A stretch of 64,000 nucleotides of DNA from Geothrix edaphica. GTDB taxonomy: Bacteria; Acidobacteriota; Holophagae; Holophagales; Holophagaceae. The stretch spans positions 248,001-312,000 of the forward strand of contig NZ_BSDC01000001.1 in the NCBI RefSeq assembly GCF_030268045.1, read 5' to 3'. Under the pieces are notes generated by a model, which was not told the origin of the DNA, searched no databases, and saw nothing but the letters and a program-made list of their open reading frames with translations. Shown here in pieces: positions 16,479 through 24,411 of this stretch. Numbering within the stretch: position 1 is the first letter of the stretch; each line of letters opens with the position of its first letter. Position numbers and translations under genes: made by a program.

Positions 16479-17532
16479 GGGGGAATTCTACTTGGATCGC
16501 CTCGAATCGAATGCAGGCAAGGGTGCCCGTGCCCGAGGGCCCGATGGACAGCCGGGCGCCATTGCCGAAGTGCAGGGCCAACCGGGAGCGCAGGTTCTTG
16601 ACGCCGATGCCGTTCCCGCTCCCGTGGACCGGGAAGGGCTGCCCCGAATTCCAGACCTCCAGGAGGATGGCCCCCTCCTGGGCCCGGGCCCGGAGCACCA
16701 GGTCGCCTCCGGGGATGCTGGGCGCGATGCCGTGCTTGATGGCGTTTTCCACCAGGGGCTGGAGGAGGAGTGGGGGCAGCTCGATGGAGTCCAGCCCTTC
16801 GTCCCACTCCCAGACGACCCGGAGCCGGCTGCCCAGCCGGATGGCTTCCAGGGCCAGGAAGTCGGCGATGATCTTCCGTTCTTCCCGCAGGGGCAGGCGC
16901 ACGTGCTCCGACGCGACGAGGATGCGCCGGAGCAGGTCGGAGAGATGCCGGATGGCGCCCTCGGCGGCCTTGGGATCCTTGTGCACCAGCTCCGCCAGGC
17001 CGTTCAGGGCGTTGAACAGCACATGCGGGTGGATCTGGCTCTGGAGCAGCCGGTTCTTGGCGATCTGGGCTTCGGCCTGGGAAGCCTCCCGGAGCTCCTC
17101 CGAGCGGGCCCGCGCCGCGACAAGTCCCCCGACGACCATCATGGCTGGCCCCACGAGTGAGGTGTAGAGCTGCACGAGCTTCCGCAGGTTGAATTTGACG
17201 TTTCCTTTGGCAAGAAACCATCCATCGATAATGGGGAGAAGAACCGCAACCAGCTCACAGGCAACCACTGAGAGCACGAACCCGAGAATGAAGTTCCAAG
17301 GAGTAGAAAGCCGTCGAGGCAGGACCCAGGGCAGAGGGGCCAGGAAGGCGAAAGCTCCAATGTGCGTGAGCGGAGAGGAGAAGGCACTGGCCAGCCACCA
17401 TCCGGAGCCGATCCGATGAGACGTCCAATGATCGTACAGAAGGAGGATGACCCACAGGGAATAGCAGGCTCCGATGGCCCGCCAGTTTTTGGCCAGCGGA
17501 AAGGCTGAAACCCATGGGTTCGCGGGGCCCAT
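16450..17532 (-). CDS. LytS/AlgZ-type membrane histidine kinase
   Basis: A 360-residue kinase with four or five membrane helices in the first 140 residues and a very short cytoplasmic linker. The kinase core has the family block SQIHPHVLFNALNGL (phospho-acceptor His about 170), LLLQPLVENAIKHGI (N box) and GNGIGVKNLRSRL (G box). No periplasmic sensor domain is seen, so the signal is probably sensed in the membrane. The frame is open to 17628 and an ATG there would overlap the peptide gene; 17532 was chosen because AGGGGG precedes it and the protein then starts just before its first helix. The start lies 40 bases after the peptide stop with no terminator between. Confidence 0.9.
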   Translation of the reverse strand: MGPANPWVSAFPLAKNWRAIGACYSLWVILLLYDHWTSHRIGSGWWLASAFSSPLTHIGAFAFLAPLPWVLPRRLSTPWNFILGFVLSVVACELVAVLLPIIDGWFLAKGNVKFNLRKLVQLYTSLVGPAMMVVGGLVAARARSEELREASQAEAQIAKNRLLQSQIHPHVLFNALNGLAELVHKDPKAAEGAIRHLSDLLRRILVASEHVRLPLREERKIIADFLALEAIRLGSRLRVVWEWDEGLDSIELPPLLLQPLVENAIKHGIAPSIPGGDLVLRARAQEGAILLEVWNSGQPFPVHGSGNGIGVKNLRSRLALHFGNGARLSIGPSGTGTLACIRFEAIQVEFPHEVPEGPCS

Positions 17533-17572
17533 GCCCCCTTCTTCCCCCCACTCGGCGAACCCATGTCGGTTG

Positions 17573-17737
17573 TCAATCAATGGTGGTGAGTGAGGTGGTG
17601 AGGGTGATCGGCCGCTGGCCCCGCTCATGCTTCGGCCCCTGGCCTTCCGTGAAGGGCGCTGTGGGTCGGCTGGCAGCTTCGCTCATCTGGCTCGAGCGCT
17701 GGATGGATTCTTTGCGGAAGGAGAGGCTGGTGTTCAC
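17573..17737 (-). CDS. Candidate RiPP precursor peptide (class I lanthipeptide-like leader, cysteine-free core)
   Basis: A 54-residue peptide read from a GTG at 17737, with GGGAG six bases upstream. The N-terminus NTSLSFRKESIQ resembles the LxLxKETI leader motif of class I lanthipeptide precursors. The middle is polar with Pro, Gly and Arg (TEGQGPKHERGQRP), and the last 11 residues are ITLTTSLTTID, with five Thr and one Ser and no Cys anywhere. The gene stands divergent to a full-length LanB gene, whose substrates are Ser/Thr residues of such peptides. It lies directly upstream of a LytS-type kinase on the same strand, so it could encode the modified peptide, its signal form, or both. Small size and novelty keep confidence moderate. 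Confidence 0.6.
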   Translation of the reverse strand: MNTSLSFRKESIQRSSQMSEAASRPTAPFTEGQGPKHERGQRPITLTTSLTTID

Positions 17738-17811
17738 GGGAGCTCCCAGGTGGCGCCGCAGGGCGCGACCTTGTTTTTGAACCCTCCCGAGACGGGAACC
17801 AACGTCTTTCC

Positions 17812-17846
17812 ATGAACGGTATGTAACCACACCTCCAACCGTTGGG
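17812..17846. promoter_or_regulatory. Candidate LytTR operator between peptide and lanB genes
   Basis: On the minus strand ACCGTTCAT (17812-17820) fits the LytTR half-site pattern [TA][AC][CA]GTTN[AG][TG] fully, and ACGGTTGGA (17834-17842) fits seven of nine positions, with starts 22 bases apart. On the plus strand ACCGTTGGG (17838-17846) also fits fully. The rest of 17738-17936 holds divergent promoters and leaders only. Confidence 0.4.
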
Positions 17847-17936
17847 ACCCCTGCATGCCACCATTCGGAGATTCCGGGTGGTGCGCGGTCGGGAGATGAT
17901 TCCCTGGAGCGGTCTCCCAACGAAGGCATCCGGCCC

Positions 17937-20900
17937 ATGTCGCACCAGCCCACCTGTCGAACCGCTGACTTTTTTGTGTTACGTAGCCCGAGCCTCCCGC
18001 TGGATTCGCTGGATCCCCGGAATCCTCCGGAACGGGACCGGGAGGCCCTGCGCGGGATCCTCCGCGAGCTGGCCGGACGCGACGCCGTGCGGGAGGCCCT
18101 GGCGCTGGCCTCGCCGGACCTCGCCGCGCGGCTGGACGCGTGGCGGTCGGGAGCCCTGGAGCCCCCGGCGGCCCGCGGCGTCGAGCGGGCCCTGCTGAAG
18201 TACCTCGGCCGCATGAGCCGCCGCGCGACGCCCTTCGGCCTGTTCGCGGGCGTGTCGACGGGAACCTGGGGCGCCACGAGCCAGCTCGCCGTGGCCTCCT
18301 GGCCGGAGTGCCGCAAGGCCGTGCGTCTGGATTGGGGCGTCCTGGAGACCCTGGTGGCACGCCTGGAGCAGGCGCCGGAGGTGCGGTCCCGGACGGTGTA
18401 CCGCCCCAACTCCAGCCTCTACGGATGCGGGGGCTGGTACCGGTACCTGGAGCACCGGGAGCAGCCCGGAACGGGGCGGACCTACCACCTGGAGGCGGTG
18501 GAGGCCACGCCCCACCTGGACTTCGCGCTTCAGGAGGCCCGGGATGGCGTGCGCCTGGAGGACCTCGCGGAGCGGCTGGCCGGTCACCTGGAGGTGCCGC
18601 CGGCGGAGGCGCGGGCCTTCCTGGAGCAGCTCGTGCAGGCCCAGGTCCTCTGCGGGGATCTGCTGCCTCCGCTGAGCAGCCGGGATCCCCTGGGCCACGT
18701 GGTCTCCGCCCTGCGGGCCGAGTCGGCCACGGCCCACCACGCGGAGCCCCTGGCGGCCCTGGGCCTGGGCCTGAAGCGCCTCCAGGAGGCCCCGGCCGGT
18801 TCGCACCCCCGAGGCGATCCGGGCCTGGCGGCCGCCCTGCTCGATCTGGGGATCCCCGCGGAAACCCGGGATGTCCTCCAGGTGGACCTCTTCCGTCCCG
18901 CCCCGGACCTGTCCCTGTCCCCCGGAGTGCGGCAGGCCCTCGAGGAGGGCGCCGAGACGCTCCGCCGCCTGACGCCGGCCCCGGCCGAGGGGGCGCTGGA
19001 GCGGTTCCGGGCGGCCTTCACCGCGCGGTACGACGCCCGCTGGATGCCGCTGCTGGAGGTCCTGGACGAGGAGCGCGGGATCGGCTTCGACGGGGCGCCC
19101 GTCTATGACTCGCCACTGCTGGAGGGCCTGTCGTTCCAGAGCCCGCCCGCCCCGGCCCCGCTGTCCCGCCGGGACCGGTACCTGCTGGCGCAGCTGCCCC
19201 GCTGGCAGGGGACCCAGGCCTGGGAGCTGGAGGAGGCGGACCTGGCCGCCCTCGCCCACCCGGATCCCCAGCCCTTCCCGCCCTCCTTCGCCGCGCTGGC
19301 CACCCTGGCGGCGGCCAGTCCGGCCGCCCTGGACCGGGGCGAGTTCCAGTTCTGGATGGAGCACCACTCGGGCCCCACGGCCGCCCGCTGGCTGGGGAGG
19401 TTCGCCTCCGGGGATCCCGAGCTGGAGGAGGCCCTCCAGCGGCACCTGCGGAAGGAGGAGGCCGGGCGCCCCGAGGTGGTGTTCGCCGAGGTGGTCCATG
19501 TGCCTGAGGGCCGCATGGGCAACGTCCTGGCCCGGCCTTCGCTGCGGGACTACGAGATCCCCTTCCTGGCCCCGTCCGGCGTCGCCGCCGGGGCGGCCAT
19601 CCTCCCTGCGGACCTCCAGGTGGCCGTGCGCGGGGAGCGCGTGGTGCTGGCCTCGACGCGGCTGGGGCGGGAGGTCGTGCCCCGCCTCTCCTCGGCCCAC
19701 AACTTCGCCCGCGGGCCGGTGGTCTACCGGTTCCTGGCCCGCCTGCAGGACCAGGATGGGCGTCCGGGCGGGTGGTCCTGGGGCGCCCTGGCGGAACAGC
19801 CCTTCCTGCCCCGGGTCACGCGCGGGCGCCACGTCCTCAGCAAGGCCCGCTGGCGGGTGGAGGCCCGGGAGCTGAAGGAGGCCGCGGCAGGCCCGGGCGA
19901 GGGTGCCTGGGGCGCGTTCCAGGCGCTGCGGGAGCGCCGGGAGCTGCCCCGGTTCGTCGTGCTCACGGAGGCCGACAACAGCCTGCTGGTGGACCTGGAC
20001 CAGGCCCTCTGGGTGGAGACGCTGCACCACCTCGTGGCGAACCGTCCGGGCTTCATCCTCACGGAGTGCTTCCCCGCTCCCGGCGAGGCCCTGGTCACCG
20101 CGCCGGAGGGGCGGTTCGCCCATGAGCTGGTCATCCCCTTCGAGGCGACCGCCCCGCCCAGGCCCCAGGCCATCGCCCTCCCGTCGGCGCTCCCCGCGTC
20201 CGAAGTCCGGACCTATCCCCCGGGGTCGGAATGGCTCTACCTCAAGCTCTACGGCGGGCCGGCCAGCGCGGACCGGCTCCTCACGGAGCTGGAGCCACTG
20301 CTCCGGATGACCGGGGCGCAGGGGCTTTGGGACCGCTGGCACTTCATCCGGTACCGCGATCCAGACCCGCACCTGCGCCTCCGCTTCCACGGCGTGCCCC
20401 TCCGGCTCCTCGCGGAGCTGCTGCCCCTGCTCCACAAGTATCTGGAAGAGCGCCGGGCCCAGGGGCTCCTCCGGACCTGGCAGGTGGACACCTTCGAACC
20501 CGAGTGGGAGCGCTACGGCGGCGCCCTCGGCTTCTCCCTGGCGGAGGCCTGGTTCTGGGCGGACAGCCAGCAGGTCCTGGCGCACCTGGCCGCGGGCATG
20601 ACGCTGGAGCAGCGCTGGCGGACGGGGCTGCACGAGGTGGACGCCATCTGGGCGGCCCTGGGCCTGGACCGTTCAGCACGGAAGGCGCTGGCCCAGGCCA
20701 CCCGGGAGCGTCTCCGGAAGGAATTCGGCGACACCGGGGCGGAAAGCGCCCAGCTGGGCGTGCGGTTCCGGGGCCTTCGGAGGGAGCTCGAGGCGGGGTT
20801 CCCCGCGAGCACCGGGGCCTCCGGGGCCCAGCACCTTCGCGGCCTGGACCGGATCCGGGCCGCCTCCGCAGAGGGGCTGCTGCAGGAGAGCCTGACCCGC

Positions 20901-21050
20901 ATCGCGGGGAGCCTGGCGCACATGCACCTCAACCGCCTGTTCCGGAACCACCCCCGGGAACAGGAATGGGTGCTCATGGAGTTCCTGACCCGCCTCTACG
21001 ACTCCCACCTCGCGCGGTTTCCGGAGGGCTCCGCCGGATCGGGAGGGTAG
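17937..21050 (+). CDS. lanB: Full-length class I lantibiotic dehydratase (LanB)
   Basis: A 1037-residue tRNA-Glu-dependent dehydratase that glutamylates Ser/Thr side chains and eliminates glutamate to leave dehydroalanine or dehydrobutyrine. The N-terminal domain (to about 740) opens with ADFFVLRSPSLPLDSLD and has MSRRATPFGLFAGVSTG near 92-108. The C-terminal elimination (thiopeptide-type) domain begins about 765 with WLYLKLYGG, has FIRYRDPDPHLRLRFHG holding the catalytic-type arginines, and ends near HMHLNRLFRNHP. Both halves are therefore in one chain, as in NisB. No LanC cyclase, exporter or leader protease lies in the window. The start ATG 17937 fits the family N-terminus, though the ribosome site is weak. 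Confidence 0.93.
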   Translation: MSHQPTCRTADFFVLRSPSLPLDSLDPRNPPERDREALRGILRELAGRDAVREALALASPDLAARLDAWRSGALEPPAARGVERALLKYLGRMSRRATPFGLFAGVSTGTWGATSQLAVASWPECRKAVRLDWGVLETLVARLEQAPEVRSRTVYRPNSSLYGCGGWYRYLEHREQPGTGRTYHLEAVEATPHLDFALQEARDGVRLEDLAERLAGHLEVPPAEARAFLEQLVQAQVLCGDLLPPLSSRDPLGHVVSALRAESATAHHAEPLAALGLGLKRLQEAPAGSHPRGDPGLAAALLDLGIPAETRDVLQVDLFRPAPDLSLSPGVRQALEEGAETLRRLTPAPAEGALERFRAAFTARYDARWMPLLEVLDEERGIGFDGAPVYDSPLLEGLSFQSPPAPAPLSRRDRYLLAQLPRWQGTQAWELEEADLAALAHPDPQPFPPSFAALATLAAASPAALDRGEFQFWMEHHSGPTAARWLGRFASGDPELEEALQRHLRKEEAGRPEVVFAEVVHVPEGRMGNVLARPSLRDYEIPFLAPSGVAAGAAILPADLQVAVRGERVVLASTRLGREVVPRLSSAHNFARGPVVYRFLARLQDQDGRPGGWSWGALAEQPFLPRVTRGRHVLSKARWRVEARELKEAAAGPGEGAWGAFQALRERRELPRFVVLTEADNSLLVDLDQALWVETLHHLVANRPGFILTECFPAPGEALVTAPEGRFAHELVIPFEATAPPRPQAIALPSALPASEVRTYPPGSEWLYLKLYGGPASADRLLTELEPLLRMTGAQGLWDRWHFIRYRDPDPHLRLRFHGVPLRLLAELLPLLHKYLEERRAQGLLRTWQVDTFEPEWERYGGALGFSLAEAWFWADSQQVLAHLAAGMTLEQRWRTGLHEVDAIWAALGLDRSARKALAQATRERLRKEFGDTGAESAQLGVRFRGLRRELEAGFPASTGASGAQHLRGLDRIRAASAEGLLQESLTRIAGSLAHMHLNRLFRNHPREQEWVLMEFLTRLYDSHLARFPEGSAGSGG

Positions 21051-21062
21051 GGGGCCGGGCCT

Positions 21063-21096
21063 ACCGTTCGGCCGGGAAAAGCGACCGTTCGACCGG
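21063..21096 (+). promoter_or_regulatory. Direct repeat matching a LytTR operator, upstream of DUF3606 gene
   Basis: ACCGTTCGGCCGG (21063-21075) and ACCGTTCGACCGG (21084-21096) differ in one base and start 21 bases apart. Their first nine bases fit the LytTR half-site pattern in nine and eight positions. TAGGAT at 21125-21130 may be the -10 element, with no recognisable -35, as expected for an activated promoter. Confidence 0.5.
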
Positions 21097-21148
21097 CGGG
21101 CGGCCCGGCTCCCGCGGCCACTGCTAGGATCCGCTCCATGGAGGTCCT

Positions 21149-21325
21149 ATGCACGAGAACCTGGAGATCCGGGGAACGGAAAGCCAGGAATGGATCAACG
21201 TCCACGAGCCCTACGAGCTGCGGGACTGGGCCATCTACTTCAGCGTCTCGCGGATGAAGATCGCCGAGGCGGTCATGGCCGTGGGTCCCATGGTCGAGGA
21301 TGTGAAGCGCTACCTCGGGAAGTGA
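21149..21325 (+). CDS. DUF3606 family small protein
   Basis: A 58-residue protein, MHENLEIRGTESQEWINVHE followed by PYELRDWAIYFSVS and VGPMVEDVKRYLGK. The INVHEPYELRDW and VGPMVEDV blocks are typical of DUF3606, a small helical family widespread in proteobacteria and acidobacteria with unknown function, often stress-linked in name only. GGAGG lies four bases before the ATG. It follows lanB by about 100 bases with its own candidate promoter. Confidence 0.8.
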   Translation: MHENLEIRGTESQEWINVHEPYELRDWAIYFSVSRMKIAEAVMAVGPMVEDVKRYLGK

Positions 21326-21447
21326 GCCACCCCGCCGGCGCCTCCGCCTGCCGCAGGGCGATGGACCGCCGGCTGCAAGCCCAGCACCCCTAGAGGCCTG
21401 GGGCGTCTGCCAGGATAGTCGGGAACCTTGCGGTTCCAGAGGCAGGC

Positions 21448-24411
21448 ATGAGCTACGACCCCTTCGACGGTGTGCTGTTGGATGACCCGAGGCTGCCGGT
21501 CCCGGGCGCCCTGGGCATGATGCTGCACCTGCGGGTGGCGCGCCGCCTGGCCAAGTCGAATGGTTGGTCCAGGCCGAGTCTGGATGGCCTGAAGGCCCGG
21601 GCCGGGGCCTGCCAGGAACTCCTGGCCCAGGGCCTGCTCCCCGCGACGGTCCGGGCTCTGCGGGCCCATGGGCTGGACCTGGGGAATCCCACGACGCCGC
21701 ACAGCCTGGCGAGCCTCGTGGCCCACCTGGAGGCCTACCTCCTGGAGGTGGACCGCGCCGGCTACCTGGAGCCCGACGTCGCCCTCTGGCGGGCCGTGGA
21801 TCTGGAACTGGCGGGCCTGCGGGGATTCTGGATCGAGCGCACGGCGGAAGACGGCCCCATCGCCGCCGGCCTGCGCGACCTGGTCCCCGCCCGGCTACGG
21901 GCCCTGGCCTGCGTCCCGGGCCTGGAGGGCGCCGCGTTCACCCTCGCCACCCGCAAGGGGGACGCCACCTCCGGGCTCTTCGGCAGCCCCCAACCGGTGG
22001 TGGAGTGGTTCCTGGATGGGCTGGAGGAGCATGGCGGGGGCCTGCCCAACGCGCTGGATCTCGCGGAACCGGATGGCTGGGGCTCGGCCCCCTGGGTCCC
22101 GGCCCTGGAGAACCTCTTCGAGGGACCCCTGGACCTCGCAGGCCACGAAGGCTGCTTCCAGCGGGGCCTGGTGGAGGGCCCCGTGGACCTGCTGCGCCAC
22201 GGGGCGGAGCAGGTCTGCGCCTGGCTGGACGAGGGCATCCCCGCGAAGGACATCACCCTCATCCACCCGGAGCCGCACAAGGTGGGCCTCTTCCTGGCGC
22301 CCATCCTGGCGGCGGAAGGGGTGGCCCTGCATGTGCGCGGCGGCCTGCTGCCCCTCCTCGCCAGCGAGGCCTGGAGCCCCCTCTGGACCCTGCTGGAAGG
22401 CGTGCAGCGCCTGGATCCCTGCGCGGTCTCCGCGGGCCTGCGGGCCTCCCGCCGCGACGACCTGCGCCGCTGGGCCGACCTCCTGGCGGTGGCGGACCAG
22501 GACGGGCCGCTCTCCTTCGAAGGCAGCTTCATGCACCTGAACGACTGGGCCAGGGCCGGCGCCCAGGCCACCTGGCGGGAGCTGGACGCCCTGCGCGGCC
22601 GGACGGCCGCCGCCCACGACTGGGCCGCGCGCCTGGAGGCCCTGGCCGCGGCCCTGCGCCTGCCCACGGATCCGGAGGACTTCTTCTCCCCGCTGGGCCT
22701 GATGAAGGAGGCCTGGGGGAACGAGGCGTGGTCGTTCGCCGACATGCTCACGGCCCTGGAGGCCTTCCTGGAATCCGCCCGCAGCAGCCGGGTGCCCCGG
22801 TCGCCCGAGGGCCTGCGCCTGGTGACGCCGGACACGCTGCTGGAGGACTGGTCCGGCGCCCGGGCCACACTGATCCTCGACCTCTCCGAAGGCGCCTGGC
22901 CGGGCCGCGCCGCCGACAACCCGGACCTGGACTGGAACCGGAAGGCCGCCCTCAACCGGGCGCTCCTGGAGGCCACCCGCGCCGCGGAGGGGGACGCCGT
23001 CTTCCCGCCGGCCCTCCAGCGCTTCTGGCTGCCCCGCAGCGAGCACGGCGACCAGATCCCCCGCACCTTCCAGATGGAGGCCTACGCCTTCAACAAGGTG
23101 CTGGCCATGACGCGGGAACGGCTGGTGGCGCTGAGTCCCGGCCAGGATGCCGAGGGGCGCCTGCAGGCCCAGGGGCCGTTCTGGAACGCCCTGGAAGGGG
23201 CGGCGCCCTGGGCGCCCCAGGCGACCGCCGTGCACAGCGGCCTGCGCTGGCTGTGGGAAGGGCGCGAGGCGGATCCCCGTGCCGAGGCCCGCGCCACCGC
23301 CGCCCTGGCGCGCCCCGAGAAAGACGCGCTGACCACCCAGGCCCCGGAACCTGATCGCGTGTCCGGGGTGCGCGAGGTCTGGCTCAAGGGCCGCCCCGGC
23401 GCCAGCCCCACGGCGCTCGAGGGGCTGGCCCGGTGCCCCTTCCGCTCCCTGGCCGAGCGCGTGTGGGGGCTGGCGAGCTTCGACGCCCGGAGCCGGCTCT
23501 CCATGGCCGTGGGCACCCTGGTGCATCACGTGCTGGAAGCGGCCCTGACACCGGTGGTGGGGATCGAGGACTGGCCCGCCGCCTTCCTCGCCGGGGCGGG
23601 CGTGGCGCCCGAAGCGGGAGCCGACGCCCTGCTGCCGGTGCTCCAGGACCTCTGGACCGCGAACCGGGAGACCTGGCTGGCCGGGCTGGGTGACGCCATC
23701 CCCCAGGAGCAGTGGCCCCAGGCCGTGCTGGACCTGGAGGCCCTGCTGCCCAACGCCGCCGCCGCCCTGATGCTCGATGCCACCACCCCGGGTCCCACCC
23801 GGTGGGAGATCGCGTTCCTCTATCCCGAGCGGATGCCCCTGGCGGAGGCCGCCAACTGGCGGAAGACGCCGCCCCTGCAGGAGGGCTGGACGCGGACGCT
23901 GTTTTCCCTGGAGGGGGAACTGGGTCCGGTGGATTTGGACCTGGGGAACGGCCGGAGCCTCGCCGTGATGGGGAAGGTGGACCGCATCGAGCGCTGGGAC
24001 CACGTGGAGGGCCTGTCCTTCCTGCGCGTCACGGACTACAAGACCTCGAAGAAGACGAGCCTGGACGCCTACGCCGAGGCGGGCGCCCCCTTCGCCGCCC
24101 ACCTGCAGACGCCCCTGTACATGCTCATCGCCGAGGCGGCCCTGCCCGGGAGCCTCAGCACCGCGGCGCTGCTACCCCTGCGCGAGGAGGAGCCCGCCCC
24201 CTTCACGGAGCACCTCCGGACCCTGGCCGAGGCCGGCGACTCCGGGGCCTGGCGCGCCCGGCTGCGGGAGAACCTGGCCCGCTTCGACGCGCGTCTGGAG
24301 ACCGGGGACTTCCCGCCCACGCCCGGAGACCACTGCCAGCGCTGCGAGCTGGGCGCCCTCTGCGGCCGGCCGGTGGATGTGACCGTCGAGACCGACGAAG
24401 GAGAGGACTGA
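21448..24411 (+). CDS. AddB-like PD-(D/E)XK nuclease subunit
   Basis: A 987-residue protein expected to pair with the next gene in end-resection of double-strand breaks. The C-terminal third holds a RecB-type nuclease: GKVDRIER near 845 and VTDYKTSKKTS near 865. Four cysteines fit the AddB iron-sulfur staple: one in LARCPFRSLAERVW near 660 and three in HCQRCELGALCGR near 960. The N-terminal two-thirds lack a Walker A motif, as expected for the inactivated helicase of AddB. The stop overlaps the next start (TGATG). A GGAACC/GGTTCC hairpin (21422-21437) sits just before the ribosome site. The N-terminus is divergent from model AddB, so the subunit name is by analogy. Confidence 0.82.
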   Translation: MSYDPFDGVLLDDPRLPVPGALGMMLHLRVARRLAKSNGWSRPSLDGLKARAGACQELLAQGLLPATVRALRAHGLDLGNPTTPHSLASLVAHLEAYLLEVDRAGYLEPDVALWRAVDLELAGLRGFWIERTAEDGPIAAGLRDLVPARLRALACVPGLEGAAFTLATRKGDATSGLFGSPQPVVEWFLDGLEEHGGGLPNALDLAEPDGWGSAPWVPALENLFEGPLDLAGHEGCFQRGLVEGPVDLLRHGAEQVCAWLDEGIPAKDITLIHPEPHKVGLFLAPILAAEGVALHVRGGLLPLLASEAWSPLWTLLEGVQRLDPCAVSAGLRASRRDDLRRWADLLAVADQDGPLSFEGSFMHLNDWARAGAQATWRELDALRGRTAAAHDWAARLEALAAALRLPTDPEDFFSPLGLMKEAWGNEAWSFADMLTALEAFLESARSSRVPRSPEGLRLVTPDTLLEDWSGARATLILDLSEGAWPGRAADNPDLDWNRKAALNRALLEATRAAEGDAVFPPALQRFWLPRSEHGDQIPRTFQMEAYAFNKVLAMTRERLVALSPGQDAEGRLQAQGPFWNALEGAAPWAPQATAVHSGLRWLWEGREADPRAEARATAALARPEKDALTTQAPEPDRVSGVREVWLKGRPGASPTALEGLARCPFRSLAERVWGLASFDARSRLSMAVGTLVHHVLEAALTPVVGIEDWPAAFLAGAGVAPEAGADALLPVLQDLWTANRETWLAGLGDAIPQEQWPQAVLDLEALLPNAAAALMLDATTPGPTRWEIAFLYPERMPLAEAANWRKTPPLQEGWTRTLFSLEGELGPVDLDLGNGRSLAVMGKVDRIERWDHVEGLSFLRVTDYKTSKKTSLDAYAEAGAPFAAHLQTPLYMLIAEAALPGSLSTAALLPLREEEPAPFTEHLRTLAEAGDSGAWRARLRENLARFDARLETGDFPPTPGDHCQRCELGALCGRPVDVTVETDEGED

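Noticed and set aside
17533-17628. An upstream extension of the histidine kinase to an ATG at 17628
   Set aside because: It would overlap the peptide gene and adds a disordered Ser/Pro stretch before the first helix; AGGGGG precedes the shorter start.
17979-20633. An 884-codon open frame on the minus strand inside lanB
   Set aside because: The LanB reading has recognised domains end to end; the opposite frame is compositionally biased (Gln, Arg, Gly) without motifs.
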